Source: Streptomyces sp. NBC_01788 | GTDB lineage: Bacteria > Actinomycetota > Actinomycetes > Streptomycetales > Streptomycetaceae | DNA length: 64,000 nt | NCBI RefSeq assembly: GCF_035917575.1 | Contig: NZ_CP109090.1 | Span: 5,642,001-5,706,000, forward strand | Reading direction: 5' to 3' | Shown here: piece by piece, positions 53,633-63,130 of the stretch | How positions within the stretch are numbered: the stretch's first letter is position 1 | Layout of the letters: each line of letters opens with the position of its first letter | Position numbers and translations under genes: made by a program | The notes under the pieces: generated by a model | The model's database searches: none | What the model was told of the DNA's origin: nothing | What the model saw: the letters and a program-made list of their open reading frames with translations, nothing else

Positions 53633-54924
53633 CGGGGGCCCGCATCTCGACCCTGCGCCTGGACGGAGTCACCCGCAGCTTCGGCGGGCACCAGGCCCTG
53701 CGGGGACTGGACCTGGAGATCTCGGGCGGTGAGTTCGTGGCGCTGCTCGGCCCCTCCGGGTGCGGAAAGTCCACCGCCCTCAACTGCCTGGCCGGACTGC
53801 TGCCGCTGACCGGCGGCCAAATCCTCCTCGACGGCGAACGCATCGACCGACTCGCCCCGGAACGGCGCGGGTTCGGCATGGTCTTCCAGAACTACGCCCT
53901 GTTCCCGCACATGACCGTCAGGAACAACGTCGGCTTCGGCCTGAAAATGGCGAAGGTCCCCAAGGCAGAGGCCGCCGACCGGGTCAACAGGGCCTTGGAC
54001 ATGGTGCAGTTGACCGCCCACGCCCACAAGCGGCCCGGCCAGCTCTCCGGCGGCCAGCAGCAGCGGGTCGCCATCGCCCGCGCCATCGTCCTGGAACCGC
54101 GGCTGGTGCTGATGGACGAACCGCTGTCCAACCTCGATGCCGCACTGCGCCTGGAGATGCGGGCGGAGATCCGCCGCCTGCACCAGCGGCTCGGACTGAC
54201 CACCGTGTACGTCACGCACGACCAGGAGGAGGCCCTCTCCCTGGCGGACCGGCTCGTCGTGCTGCGCGACGGCCGCACCCAGCAGATCGGCACCCCGGAG
54301 GAGGTCTACAGCCGCCCGGCCAACCGCTATGTCGCCTCCTTCATGGGCTACCGCACCCTGCTCGACGCCACCGTCACCGGCACCCGCGGCCCCCATGTGG
54401 TCGTCGACATCGCGGGCAGCCCGCTCGTCGGGCTCGACCGTGACGGCGTCGCCGCAGGCGGCCGCGTCACGGCGGCCATCCGCCCCGAGGACCTGGACGC
54501 GGTGACCGGGGACGAACCCGATGGCACCTCCGGCACCTCCGGTACGCCGGGACTGCCCGCGACGGTCGAGGTCGTCGAGTACCACGGACGCGAACTCGCC
54601 GTACAGGCACGGCTGACCGACGGGCGCCGGGTCCACTTCCGCACCGGGAAGCGGCTCGCGCCCGACGACTCGGTACGGCTCGTCGCACCGCCCGACCGGG
54701 TCCTCGTCTTCGCCGCCGAGGACGGCGACGGACAGCCGGGCGACCGCGGTGACAGGCCGTCCCACGGCCCCGGGGCCGAGGACGGGCCGTCCGCTCCCGA
54801 GGCCGGGGAGCCGGACTCCCACGACCCGCGGAACCCGGCGGCCGCACCGGCGGACCAGGACGCGGCGGGGCCCGCGCACAAGCCGCGGGAGGCGCGGGAC
54901 ACCCCGAAGCAGGTGGCCACATGA
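53629..54924 (+). CDS. ABC transporter ATP-binding protein with disordered C-terminal tail
   Basis: A 431-residue ABC ATPase. Walker A GPSGCGKST is at 41-49, the signature LSGGQQQR is present, Walker B is LVLMDEP, and a TOBE domain follows. After it, about 70 residues rich in Asp, Pro, Gly and Ala form a hydrophilic tail that standard family members lack. It is coupled by overlap to the binding protein (GTGA) and to the permease (ATGA). Confidence 0.92.
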   Translation: MTGARISTLRLDGVTRSFGGHQALRGLDLEISGGEFVALLGPSGCGKSTALNCLAGLLPLTGGQILLDGERIDRLAPERRGFGMVFQNYALFPHMTVRNNVGFGLKMAKVPKAEAADRVNRALDMVQLTAHAHKRPGQLSGGQQQRVAIARAIVLEPRLVLMDEPLSNLDAALRLEMRAEIRRLHQRLGLTTVYVTHDQEEALSLADRLVVLRDGRTQQIGTPEEVYSRPANRYVASFMGYRTLLDATVTGTRGPHVVVDIAGSPLVGLDRDGVAAGGRVTAAIRPEDLDAVTGDEPDGTSGTSGTPGLPATVEVVEYHGRELAVQARLTDGRRVHFRTGKRLAPDDSVRLVAPPDRVLVFAAEDGDGQPGDRGDRPSHGPGAEDGPSAPEAGEPDSHDPRNPAAAPADQDAAGPAHKPREARDTPKQVAT

Positions 54925-55856
54925 GCGCCACCGACACCCGCGTGGCGCCGCAGCCCGCGCCACCGGAACCCCCGGCCGCCCGGCCCGCGCTGCGTCACCG
55001 CCTGGCCGAGCGCGGGATCGACCGGCTTCTGCTCCTCGCGGTCCCGGGCGTGCTCTTCCTCGCCGTGCTGTTCTGCTACCCGTTCTTCTACGGTCTCGGA
55101 CTGTCCTTCCAACCCGCCCAGGGCGGAGGGCCGTTCGCCAACTACCGGCTCTTCTTCAGCGATCCGTACCTGCGCGAGACCCTGTGGATCACGCTCGGGC
55201 TGGCCGTGCCCGCCGCGCTGATCAACTGCCTTGCCGCCGTACCGGTCGCGTTCCGCACCCGCGGGGTGTTCCGCGGCCGGCGGCTGATCACCACGCTGCT
55301 GGTCATGCCGATCACCCTCGGGACGGTCCTCACCGCGCAGGGCCTGCTCGGCTACCTCGGCCCCAACGGCTGGTTCAACAAGGCCCTGCTGGGGCTCGGC
55401 ATCGTCGACGAGCCGCTCGCCCTCGTGCACAACTACTGGGGTGTGCTGGCCTCGTTGATCATCACCGGCTTCCCCTTCTCCTACCTGCTGACGCTGTCGT
55501 ACCTGACCGGTATCGACCCCAGCCTGGAGCAGGCCGCGGCGACGCTCGGCGCGGACTGGCGCAAACGGCTGCGGTACGTGCTCCTGCCGCTGCTCGCGCC
55601 GGGTCTGGCCATCACCTTCTGCCTGTCGTTCGTCCTGGCGTTCGCGGTGTTCCCGTCCGCCCAACTGGTCGGTGACCCGCGCAAGTCCACGCACGTCATC
55701 TCGATCGAGGCGTACCAGGCGGCGTTCCAGAAATTCGACTACTCCCTCGGTTCCGCCATCGCCATGATCATGGCCGCGGTGATGCTCGCGGTCGTCGTCC
55801 TGGTGCTCGCCTGGCGGTCGCTGCTGTACCGAGGGGCGACGGGAGGCAAGGGCTGA
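54921..55856 (+). CDS. ABC transporter permease, PotB-type
   Basis: A 311-residue permease with six helices. The EAA loop reads QAAATLGADWRKRLRYVLLP. The start overlaps the ATPase stop (ATGA) and the stop overlaps the next start (TGATG). It forms the channel with the next gene product. Confidence 0.92.
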   Translation: MSATDTRVAPQPAPPEPPAARPALRHRLAERGIDRLLLLAVPGVLFLAVLFCYPFFYGLGLSFQPAQGGGPFANYRLFFSDPYLRETLWITLGLAVPAALINCLAAVPVAFRTRGVFRGRRLITTLLVMPITLGTVLTAQGLLGYLGPNGWFNKALLGLGIVDEPLALVHNYWGVLASLIITGFPFSYLLTLSYLTGIDPSLEQAAATLGADWRKRLRYVLLPLLAPGLAITFCLSFVLAFAVFPSAQLVGDPRKSTHVISIEAYQAAFQKFDYSLGSAIAMIMAAVMLAVVVLVLAWRSLLYRGATGGKG

Positions 55857-56746
55857 TGGCCGACCTCGTCCAGGACCCCACGGCGGACGCCGTCACGGAC
55901 CCGGCCGCGCCGCCCTGGTGGCGCGGGATCCGACCCGGCACCTGGATCGCCGCCGTCGTCTTCGGGTTCTTCTTCCTCCAGCTCGCCGGAGTCATCGGCG
56001 TCCCGCTCGTCGACTCCCTGGGCACCCGCTGGTTCACCAGCTGGCTGCCGGAGGGCTGGACGACGAAGTGGTACGGCTCCGCCTGGCGGGAGTTCCAGCT
56101 CGGCCAGGTCTTCTGGACGACGGCGCTGGTGTCCGTGCTCGTCGTCGTCCTGTCCGTGGTGATCGGGGTGCCGGCCGCCTACGCCCTGGCCCGGCGGGAC
56201 TTCCCAGGCAAGAAGGCCGTGCTGCTGCTGTTCGTGCTGCCGATCCTGGTGCCGCCCCTCACCTACGGCATCCCGCTGGCCACCGTCCTGTACAAGTTCC
56301 AGCTCGCCGGGACGCTGACCGGGGTGGTACTGGCGAACCTCGTGCCGTCGGTGCCGTTCGTCGTCCTGACGATGACTCCCTTCATCGAGCAGATCGACCC
56401 CAGGATCGAGGCGGCCGCCCGGATGTGCGGGGCCCGGACCGGCTCCGTCCTGCTGCGCGTCCTCGCGCCGCTGCTGGTGCCCGGCATCCTCGCCGCCTCC
56501 GTACTGGTCCTGGTCCGCACGGTCGGCATGTTCGAACTCACCTTCCTCACCGCGGGCCCGGACAGCCAGACCCTCGTCGTGGCGCTCTACTACGCCGTGT
56601 TCTCGGCCGGTATCCGCACCCAGCAGTCCATCGACGCGATGGCCGTGATGTACACGCTGTCGATGCTCGTGCTGCTGGTCGTCGCACTGCGCTTCGTCAA
56701 CCCCACCCAGTTGGTGACCCGTGTCAAGGACGACCGGTCCGCGTAG
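55856..56746 (+). CDS. ABC transporter permease, PotC-type
   Basis: A 296-residue permease with six helices. The EAA loop reads EAAARMCGARTGSVLLRVLAP. It is last in the importer operon; a weak stem GTCCCC/GGGGAC (56756-56775) follows. Confidence 0.92.
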   Translation: MADLVQDPTADAVTDPAAPPWWRGIRPGTWIAAVVFGFFFLQLAGVIGVPLVDSLGTRWFTSWLPEGWTTKWYGSAWREFQLGQVFWTTALVSVLVVVLSVVIGVPAAYALARRDFPGKKAVLLLFVLPILVPPLTYGIPLATVLYKFQLAGTLTGVVLANLVPSVPFVVLTMTPFIEQIDPRIEAAARMCGARTGSVLLRVLAPLLVPGILAASVLVLVRTVGMFELTFLTAGPDSQTLVVALYYAVFSAGIRTQQSIDAMAVMYTLSMLVLLVVALRFVNPTQLVTRVKDDRSA

Positions 56747-56869
56747 GCGGCGGCCGTCCCCACGAGCAGGGGGACGCCGTCCGGCGCTGTTCACCGCCGG
56801 GCGGCGTCGCCCGTTCCTGGCAGGTACAGTGCGGGAACCAGTAGATCCTCGTGGTGAGGCCCCGCCGAC

Positions 56870-57718
56870 GTGTTGACCCAGACGACCACCACGGTCCTCG
56901 GACCGAGCGACCTCGACGCCGTGCTCGCGGTCCTCGGCAGCGAGCCGGTCGCGAACGCCTTCGTGGCGTCCCGGGTACAGGTCGCCGGACTCGACCCGTG
57001 GCGGCTCGGCGGCGAGATGTGGGGCTGGTACGAGAACGGCATATTGACGTCCCTGTGCTACGCGGGCGCCAACCTCGTCCCGATCTGCGCCACCCCCAGG
57101 GCCGTCCGAGCCTTCGCCGACCGCGCCCGCCGGGCCGGCCGCCGCTGCTCCTCCATCGTCGGACCGGCCGAACCCACCGCCCAGCTGTGGCGGCTCCTGG
57201 AACCCGGCTGGGGCCCCGCCCGCGAGATCCGCGCCCACCAGCCGCTCATGGCCACCGACCGCATGCCCGTCGGCATCGCCCCCGATCCCTACGTCCGCCG
57301 CATCCGCAAGGACGAGATGGAGACGATCATGCCGGCCTGCGTGGCGATGTTCACCGAGGAGGTCGGGGTCTCCCCGCTCGCCGGTGACGGAGGCCTGCTC
57401 TACCAGGCCAGGGTCGCCGAACTCGTCGGCTCAGGACGCTCCTTCGCCCGCCTCGACGAGTACGGCAAGGTGATGTTCAAGGCCGAGATCGGCGCCGCCA
57501 CCCGCGAGGCGTGCCAGATCCAGGGCGTATGGGTGGCCCCCGAGTACCGCGGCCGCGGTCTGGCGGGCCCGGGCATGGCCGCGGTCCTGCGCTACGCGCT
57601 GGCCGACGTGGCCCCGGTGGTCAGCCTGTACGTGAACGACTTCAACACCGCGGCCCGGCGCACCTACCTGAAGGCGGGCTTCCGCGAGGTCGGCGCGTTC
57701 ATGAGCGTGCTGTTCTGA
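56870..57718 (+). CDS. DUF4081-type GNAT N-acetyltransferase
   Basis: A 282-residue protein with an N-terminal DUF4081-like domain and a C-terminal GNAT domain whose acetyl-CoA loop reads VWVAPEYRGRGLAGPGMAA. The substrate is unknown. GTG 56870 has GAGG upstream. From memory, in other Streptomyces this gene follows ispG directly, so the importer operon appears inserted between them. Confidence 0.88.
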   Translation: MLTQTTTTVLGPSDLDAVLAVLGSEPVANAFVASRVQVAGLDPWRLGGEMWGWYENGILTSLCYAGANLVPICATPRAVRAFADRARRAGRRCSSIVGPAEPTAQLWRLLEPGWGPAREIRAHQPLMATDRMPVGIAPDPYVRRIRKDEMETIMPACVAMFTEEVGVSPLAGDGGLLYQARVAELVGSGRSFARLDEYGKVMFKAEIGAATREACQIQGVWVAPEYRGRGLAGPGMAAVLRYALADVAPVVSLYVNDFNTAARRTYLKAGFREVGAFMSVLF

Positions 57719-57737
57719 CCTGCGTCTCACTGAGCTG

Positions 57738-57773
57738 TTCAGCGCCCCGTGCACGCCCTGTAGTCTCCGGGCA
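57738..57773 (+). promoter_or_regulatory. Possible leaderless promoter of the second GNAT gene
   Basis: TTCAGC (57738-57743), a 17-base spacer and TAGTCT (57761-57766) place the transcription start at ATG 57773. No Shine-Dalgarno precedes that ATG. Confidence 0.4.
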
Positions 57774-58366
57774 TGGCGCACTTCCCCGATCACGGACACC
57801 GCCGCTGCGACGACGTCGTGATCGGCCCCCTCGACCTGCCGGCCCATGTCGACGAGGCGCTCTCCGTGCAGGCCGTCGCCTTCGGCCTCGGCGCCGACGA
57901 GGTGGCCGTACGCCGGCAGATCGTGCTGCGCCACATGACCTGCCGGGGGGCCCGCGCCCTCGGCGCCACCGCGGCCGACGGCCGGCTCGTCGGATTCGTC
58001 TACGGCATGCCCAACGACCGCACCCACTGGTGGTCCACCGTCGTCCAGCCCTATCTGCGCGCCCGCGGCCACGACGACTGGCTCGACGACTCCTTCGTGA
58101 TCACCGAACTGCACGTCCACCCGAGCCACCAGAACCGCGGCATCGGACGGGCCCTGATCACGACCATCACCGACAGCGCGAGCGAGCCCCGCTCGATCCT
58201 CTCCGCGATCGACACCGACAGCCCGGCCCGCGGCCTCTACCACTCCCTGGGCTACGAGGACCTCGCCCGCCAGGTGCTCTTCCCCAGCGCGCCGAAACCG
58301 TACGCCGTGATGGGCGCCCCGCTGCCGCTGCGCCGCCGTCCGGACCCGGCGCCGGGTCGGCTTTAA
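57773..58366 (+). CDS. GNAT N-acetyltransferase
   Basis: A 197-residue GNAT enzyme with acetyl-CoA loop VHPSHQNRGIGRALI and a C-terminal GLYHSLGYEDL. The acceptor is unknown. It lies between another acetyltransferase and proS; none of the three overlap. Confidence 0.87.
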   Translation: MAHFPDHGHRRCDDVVIGPLDLPAHVDEALSVQAVAFGLGADEVAVRRQIVLRHMTCRGARALGATAADGRLVGFVYGMPNDRTHWWSTVVQPYLRARGHDDWLDDSFVITELHVHPSHQNRGIGRALITTITDSASEPRSILSAIDTDSPARGLYHSLGYEDLARQVLFPSAPKPYAVMGAPLPLRRRPDPAPGRL

Positions 58367-58472
58367 CCGATTTCCACCGGCGCGGCAAGCCCGGCTAACC
58401 TCCTAGCCATCAGCTTCCCCCACTCCCGGCCTCGCCCGGGCGGGGGGCCACCACGGCAGGAGTACGAGAACC

Positions 58473-60173
58473 ATGGCCAACGCACCGGTCCAGCGCATGT
58501 CCCAGTTGTTGGCGAAGACGCTGCGCGACGACCCGGCGGACGCCGAGGTCCTGAGCCACAAGCTGCTGGTCCGCGCGGGTTACGTACGGCGCACCGCCGC
58601 CGGGATCTGGACCTGGCTGCCGCTCGGCAAGAAGGTCCTCGCCAACGTGGAGCGGATCGTCCGCGAGGAGATGGACGCCATCGGCGCCCAGGAGGTGCTG
58701 CTGCCCGCGCTGCTGCCCCGCGAGCCGTACGAGGCCACCGGCCGCTGGGACGAGTACGGCGCCGAGCTGTTCCGCCTGAAGGACCGCAAGGGCGGCGACT
58801 ACCTCCTCGGTCCGACCCACGAGGAGATCTTCACGCTGATGGTGAAGGACCAGGCGACCTCCTACAAGGACCTGCCGGTCATCCTCTACCAGATCCAGAC
58901 CAAGTTCCGCGACGAGGCCCGGCCCCGCGCGGGCATCCTGCGCGGGCGTGAGTTCCTGATGAAGGACTCCTACTCCTTCGACCTCGCCGACGAGGGCCTC
59001 GCCGAGTCCTACGCCCTGCACCGTCAGGCCTACCAGCGGATCTTCGACCGCCTCGGCCTGGACTACCGGATCTGCGCCGCGACCGCAGGCGCGATGGGCG
59101 GCTCCAAGTCCGAGGAGTTCCTCGCCCCGGCCGCCGCGGGCGAGGACACCTTCGCCGACTGCCCGAACTGCGACTTCGCCGCCAACACCGAGGCGATCGA
59201 GTACGAGCTGGTGCCGGTGGACGGCTCCGCCGTGCCCGCGGCCGAGGAGATCCCCACCCCGGACACCCCGACCATCGAGACCCTCGCCGCCTCCCTCGGC
59301 GTGCCGGCCTCCGCCACGCTGAAGAACCTGCTCGTCAAGGTCGACGGGGAGATCGTCGCCGTCGGCGTCCCCGGCGACCGCGAGGTGGACCTGGGCAAGG
59401 TCGAGGCGCACTTCGCCCCGGCCGCCGTCGAACTGGTCACCGCCGAGGACTTCGTGGGCCGGCCCGACCTGGTCCGCGGCTACGTCGGTCCCCAGGGCCT
59501 GGGCAAGGCGAAGTACATCGCCGACCCGCGCGTGGCGCCCGGAACGGCCTGGATCACCGGCGCCAACAAGGAGCACACGCACGCGAAGAACGTGGTCGCC
59601 GGCCGTGACTTCGAGGTCGACGAGTACGTCGACGTCGTGGTCGTGCAGGACGGCGACCCCTGCCCGAAGTGCGGCACCGGCCTCAAGCTGGACCGGGCCA
59701 TCGAGATCGGCCACATCTTCCAGCTCGGCCGCAAGTACGCCGACGCCCTCAAGCTCGACGTCCTCGGCCAGAACGGCAAGCCGGTCCGCGTCACCATGGG
59801 CTCCTACGGCATCGGCGTGTCCCGCGCGGTCGCGGCCCTCGCCGAGCAGCACGCCGACGACAAGGGCCTGATCTGGGCCAAGGAGGTCGCCCCGGCCGAC
59901 GTGCACGTGGTCGCCGCCGGCAAGGCCCTGCAGACCGAGGTCGCTCTGGAGGTCTCCCAGAAGCTCGCCGCGGCGGGCGTCCGTGTCCTGGTCGACGACC
60001 GGGCCGGTGTCTCCCCGGGCGTGAAGTTCACCGACTCCGAGCTCATCGGCGTCCCGCAGATCCTGGTCGTCGGCCGCCGCGCGGCCGAGGGCGTCGTCGA
60101 ACTGAAGGACCGCCGCACCGGCGAGCGCGAGGAGCTTTCGATCGAGGAAGCCCTCACCCGCCTCACGGCGTAG
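58473..60173 (+). CDS. proS: Prolyl-tRNA synthetase, bacterial type
   Basis: A 566-residue class II synthetase. Motif 2 is within [26 protein letters not shown] is preserved, and the inserted editing domain that hydrolyses Ala-tRNA(Pro) occupies about 225-405. The C-terminal anticodon-binding domain is complete. ATG 58473 has AGGAG. The 106-base leader is too short for a T-box and shows none. Confidence 0.96.
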   Translation: MANAPVQRMSQLLAKTLRDDPADAEVLSHKLLVRAGYVRRTAAGIWTWLPLGKKVLANVERIVREEMDAIGAQEVLLPALLPREPYEATGRWDEYGAELFRLKDRKGGDYLLGPTHEEIFTLMVKDQATSYKDLPVILYQIQTKFRDEARPRAGILRGREFLMKDSYSFDLADEGLAESYALHRQAYQRIFDRLGLDYRICAATAGAMGGSKSEEFLAPAAAGEDTFADCPNCDFAANTEAIEYELVPVDGSAVPAAEEIPTPDTPTIETLAASLGVPASATLKNLLVKVDGEIVAVGVPGDREVDLGKVEAHFAPAAVELVTAEDFVGRPDLVRGYVGPQGLGKAKYIADPRVAPGTAWITGANKEHTHAKNVVAGRDFEVDEYVDVVVVQDGDPCPKCGTGLKLDRAIEIGHIFQLGRKYADALKLDVLGQNGKPVRVTMGSYGIGVSRAVAALAEQHADDKGLIWAKEVAPADVHVVAAGKALQTEVALEVSQKLAAAGVRVLVDDRAGVSPGVKFTDSELIGVPQILVVGRRAAEGVVELKDRRTGEREELSIEEALTRLTA

Positions 60174-60274
60174 CGGCACGGGCACGCGGGGCCGGGTGCG
60201 CAGGCCGCAGGACACGGCTTGCCGCACCGGGCTCCGCGCCCACCGATCCTCCTCCGGCCGGACGCAGACGCCGG

Positions 60275-61189
60275 TCAGAGCCAGGTGGCGAATTCCAGGA
60301 GGAGTTCCGCGTCCTTCGGGCGGCCCACACGGCGGGCGCGGGCGCCGGATTCCACGGCTCGGAAGAGGGTCCAGCCGCGCAGGCGGTCGCGGTCGACCTC
60401 CAGGGACTCCGCCAGCCGCTTGATGCGGCGCCGGGTGGTGGCGGCGCCGGACGGCGAGGCGATCAGGTCCTCCACCCGGTCCCGGACCAGCCGCGCCAGG
60501 TCGAAGGCGACCTCGCCGACCACCGGGTCCGGGCCCACGGCCAGCCACGGCATCCGGTCCCCGGCGAGCACCTTGCTCTGCCGGAACGTGCCGTGCAGCA
60601 ACCGCCGTTCGGGCGGCGCGGCCAGCAGTCCCGTACGGGCCGTGAGCGCCGCCTCGACCAGCGGCGCGACCTCCGCGTCGGCCTCCGCGCCCGCCCGCAT
60701 CGCCTCGGCCTGCCGCCCGGTCCGCTCCTCGACCGTCTCGAAGGAATGCCCCGCGGGCGGCTCGACCCACAGCCGCCGCAGCGTGCCCGCCGCCTCCAGC
60801 AGCGCCCTCGCCTCCGGCAGTGACCGCACCGACACCTCCGGGTGCAGCCGCTCCAGCAGCAGCACGCCCTCGCCCGGAACCCGACCGGCCGGAGCCTCCT
60901 CCAGCAGCTGCACGGCGCCCCGCCCGCCCCAGTGCGCGAGCGCGGCCCGCTCGCTCGCCGGACGGGCCCGGGCAGGGGCCAGCTTCAGCACGGCCGGCGT
61001 CCCGTCCGCCGTCCGCACCAGCACGACGAGGCTGCTGCGTCCGCCGGGCATCTGCACCCGCTCGACGGTCAGTTCGCGCAGTTCCACGGCCTGCCGCGCC
61101 AGTCCGGGCAGCTTCTCCAGCCAGTCGTCCCCGTCCGGCGCGGTCTCACCCAGCGCCCGCACCAGACGCCGCGGCGGTTCGAAAGCCAT
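60275..61189 (-). CDS. Aminoglycoside phosphotransferase-fold protein lacking the catalytic Asp
   Basis: A 304-residue protein of the APH/streptomycin 6-kinase fold. The N-lobe keeps Lys69 (AVLKL) and Glu80. The catalytic loop, normally HGDxxxxN, reads HGTFRQSK: Asp is replaced by Thr201 and the metal-binding Asn by Lys206. Asp221 of the later DP motif is retained. It is therefore probably a pseudokinase or has a changed mechanism, and resistance is unlikely. Convergent with proS; 60174-60274 holds no clear terminator. Confidence 0.8.
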   Translation of the reverse strand: MAFEPPRRLVRALGETAPDGDDWLEKLPGLARQAVELRELTVERVQMPGGRSSLVVLVRTADGTPAVLKLAPARARPASERAALAHWGGRGAVQLLEEAPAGRVPGEGVLLLERLHPEVSVRSLPEARALLEAAGTLRRLWVEPPAGHSFETVEERTGRQAEAMRAGAEADAEVAPLVEAALTARTGLLAAPPERRLLHGTFRQSKVLAGDRMPWLAVGPDPVVGEVAFDLARLVRDRVEDLIASPSGAATTRRRIKRLAESLEVDRDRLRGWTLFRAVESGARARRVGRPKDAELLLEFATWL

Positions 61190-61341
61190 GCGCGAGTCGT
61201 TCCTTCCTGACTTCCTGGACGCGTTCTCAGCGTTCTCAGCGTTCCCGGCAGTCCTCGCGGTCGCCGTGCGTCTGCCGCCGTGCGCCGTGGGCGCCTCCTG
61301 TGCCGCTCCGTTCCTCCCGTCCGCGCCCGCCGGCGGGATCC

Positions 61342-61818
61342 CTACGGCGTCGGTGACGTCGAGGCCGTGGGCGTGCCCGCCGCGCCGGCCCGTTCGGCGA
61401 GACCAGGGAAGGCTACGCTCTCCCCGCGCCAGCGCACCGCCCGGACCGCCGCCTCGCGCAGCGCCCCGGCGGCCTCCCGGCGCCGCTCGCCCCCGCTCGC
61501 CCGGACCAGGTCGGAGTACACCCCGGCCACGCGTTCCTCCAGCTCGGCGGCGAACCGTACCGCCGCCGCCGAGTCCGGCACCGGAAACGGCAGTGCGTAG
61601 GCGGCCGCCGCGGCCACCGGCTGCCCGCCCAGGTCCCGCACCTCGCGCACCAGGGCGTCCCGCCGCGCCCGATGGGCGTCGTACGCCGACCGCGCCTCGG
61701 CCTGCCGGCCCTCGCCGATCCGGCCTCCGACGACGCCGTACCCGTACACGGCCGCGTGCTCGGCGGCGAGCGCCGCCTGCAGGGCCTCGCGCCGTCGCCG
61801 GTCCGTCACCTGGCTCAC
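61342..61818 (-). CDS. Ferritin-like (DUF4439) protein
   Basis: A 158-residue four-helix protein. [16 protein letters not shown] is the hallmark of the DUF4439 ferritin-like family, and another Glu-rich helix ([12 protein letters not shown]) follows. Metal binding is possible; the function is unknown. GTG 61818 has GAAGG and overlaps the lipoprotein stop (GTGA). 61190-61341 is a 152-base gap before the kinase-like gene with no clear signal. Confidence 0.85.
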   Translation of the reverse strand: MSQVTDRRRREALQAALAAEHAAVYGYGVVGGRIGEGRQAEARSAYDAHRARRDALVREVRDLGGQPVAAAAAYALPFPVPDSAAAVRFAAELEERVAGVYSDLVRASGGERRREAAGALREAAVRAVRWRGESVAFPGLAERAGAAGTPTASTSPTP

Positions 61819-62423
61819 TTGTCACCTTCCGTCAGGAGATACGCGTGGGCGGCCCCGGCCGCCGCCACCGAGGCGAGCAGGCGGGCCAGTTCGCCGGGCA
61901 CCTGGATCAGGACGGCGGTGCGCCGGTCGGACAGGGAACGCTCGGCCGCGGCGAGCCCGGCCAGGGCGGACTTCGCGGTCTGCTGGGCGGCGGGAGAGCC
62001 GGAGGCCTCGGCTCCCGCCGGTGCCCGCGACCCGTCGGGCGAGCCTGAGTCCTCGGGCGTCGCCGAGCCCGTCGGCGCTGCGGTCGAGCCCGATGGCGGC
62101 GCGGTCGGCGCCGTCGCGCCGGGCGACGCCTTCGCCGTGCCGCCGAACGCCTCCACGTGCGCCGCGACCTGCGCGCGCAGCGGCCGCAGCCGCTCCGCCA
62201 GCGCCGGATAGGCGGCCATCACCGCGTCGTACCGCCGCGCCAGCTCCTCGCTGTCACGTGCCGCACGCGCGCGTACCCGCTCGTCGGGTGACGGGGACTC
62301 GCCCGCACCGCCGGAGTCGGAACCGGTGGAGCAGCCCACGAGCAGGGCGGCCCCCGCGGCCGAGGCGAGCAGGCTCCTTCTGCGCGGGCCTGTCAGGACG
62401 CGCGGAGATGAGGGGAACGGCAC
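61815..62423 (-). CDS. Hypothetical lipoprotein
   Basis: A 202-residue exported lipoprotein. [11 protein letters not shown] then lipobox LVGC near residue 30 form a Tat-like signal. The mature part has an Arg/Glu-rich helical region, a Pro/Ser/Thr/Gly-rich linker (about 85-145) and a helical end. GTG 62423 has GAGGA. It is coupled to the ferritin-like gene and probably acts with it. It is divergent from rimP across 207 bases. Confidence 0.8.
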   Translation of the reverse strand: MPFPSSPRVLTGPRRRSLLASAAGAALLVGCSTGSDSGGAGESPSPDERVRARAARDSEELARRYDAVMAAYPALAERLRPLRAQVAAHVEAFGGTAKASPGATAPTAPPSGSTAAPTGSATPEDSGSPDGSRAPAGAEASGSPAAQQTAKSALAGLAAAERSLSDRRTAVLIQVPGELARLLASVAAAGAAHAYLLTEGDK

Positions 62424-62630
62424 GGCAGACGTCCTCGGGTGCGTACGAACGAAATGGACGGGAGGGGCAGGGGCGGCTCGCCCGTGATCACGGTACCCGC
62501 GCCCCGCGCACCCTTCACTCAGCGGCACCGCCGCTGCCCAGGTGGACGGCAACACCCCTGCGGACCGGATACCCTTTGACCAGACACGCGACCAACCCAC
62601 AACAGCACACGCGGCCGAGGAGTCACCCGG

Positions 62631-63128
62631 ATGAGCACCACCCAGAGCGAGAGGCTGCGGGAACTGCTGGAACCGCTCGTCACCTCCCAGGGCCTGGATC
62701 TCGAAGAGATCGCCGTGGACTCCGTAGGACGCAAGCGTGTGCTGCGCGTCGTCGTCGACTCCGACACCGGGGCCGACCTGGACCGGATCGCCGATGTGAG
62801 CCGTGCGCTCTCGGCGAGGCTGGACGAGACGGACGCGATGGGCGAGGGCGAGTACACCCTCGAGGTCGGCACCCCGGGCGCGGAGCGCCTCCTCACGGAA
62901 CACCGGCACTACGTGCGCGCCACGGGCCGGCTGGCGAAGTTCCAGCTGGCCGACGACGGCGAGCTGGTGGCCAGGATCCTCGAGGTCGACGACGAAGGAC
63001 TCGATCTCGAAGTGCCCGGAGTGAAGGGGCGCAGGCCCACGACCCGCAGGCTCGGCTTCCCGGACGTCGTCAGGGCGCGGGTGCAGGTCGAGTTCAACCG
63101 CAAGGACCAGAAGGAAGAGGAGGCGTAG
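62631..63128 (+). CDS. rimP: Ribosome maturation factor RimP
   Basis: A 165-residue RimP. The N-terminal domain ends with [16 protein letters not shown]; the C-terminal SH3-like domain follows. It is needed for 30S subunit maturation. A GAGGAG site precedes ATG 62631. It is followed 2 bases later by nusA, the standard arrangement. TACCCT (62569-62574) may be its -10. Confidence 0.94.
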   Translation: MSTTQSERLRELLEPLVTSQGLDLEEIAVDSVGRKRVLRVVVDSDTGADLDRIADVSRALSARLDETDAMGEGEYTLEVGTPGAERLLTEHRHYVRATGRLAKFQLADDGELVARILEVDDEGLDLEVPGVKGRRPTTRRLGFPDVVRARVQVEFNRKDQKEEEA

Positions 63129-63130
63129 CC

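Noticed and set aside
58367..58472. T-box or other riboswitch before proS
   Set aside because: Only 106 bases, with no specifier-loop or antiterminator pattern.
60275..61189. Aminoglycoside resistance gene
   Set aside because: The catalytic Asp and the metal-binding Asn are replaced, and the gene sits among core genes.
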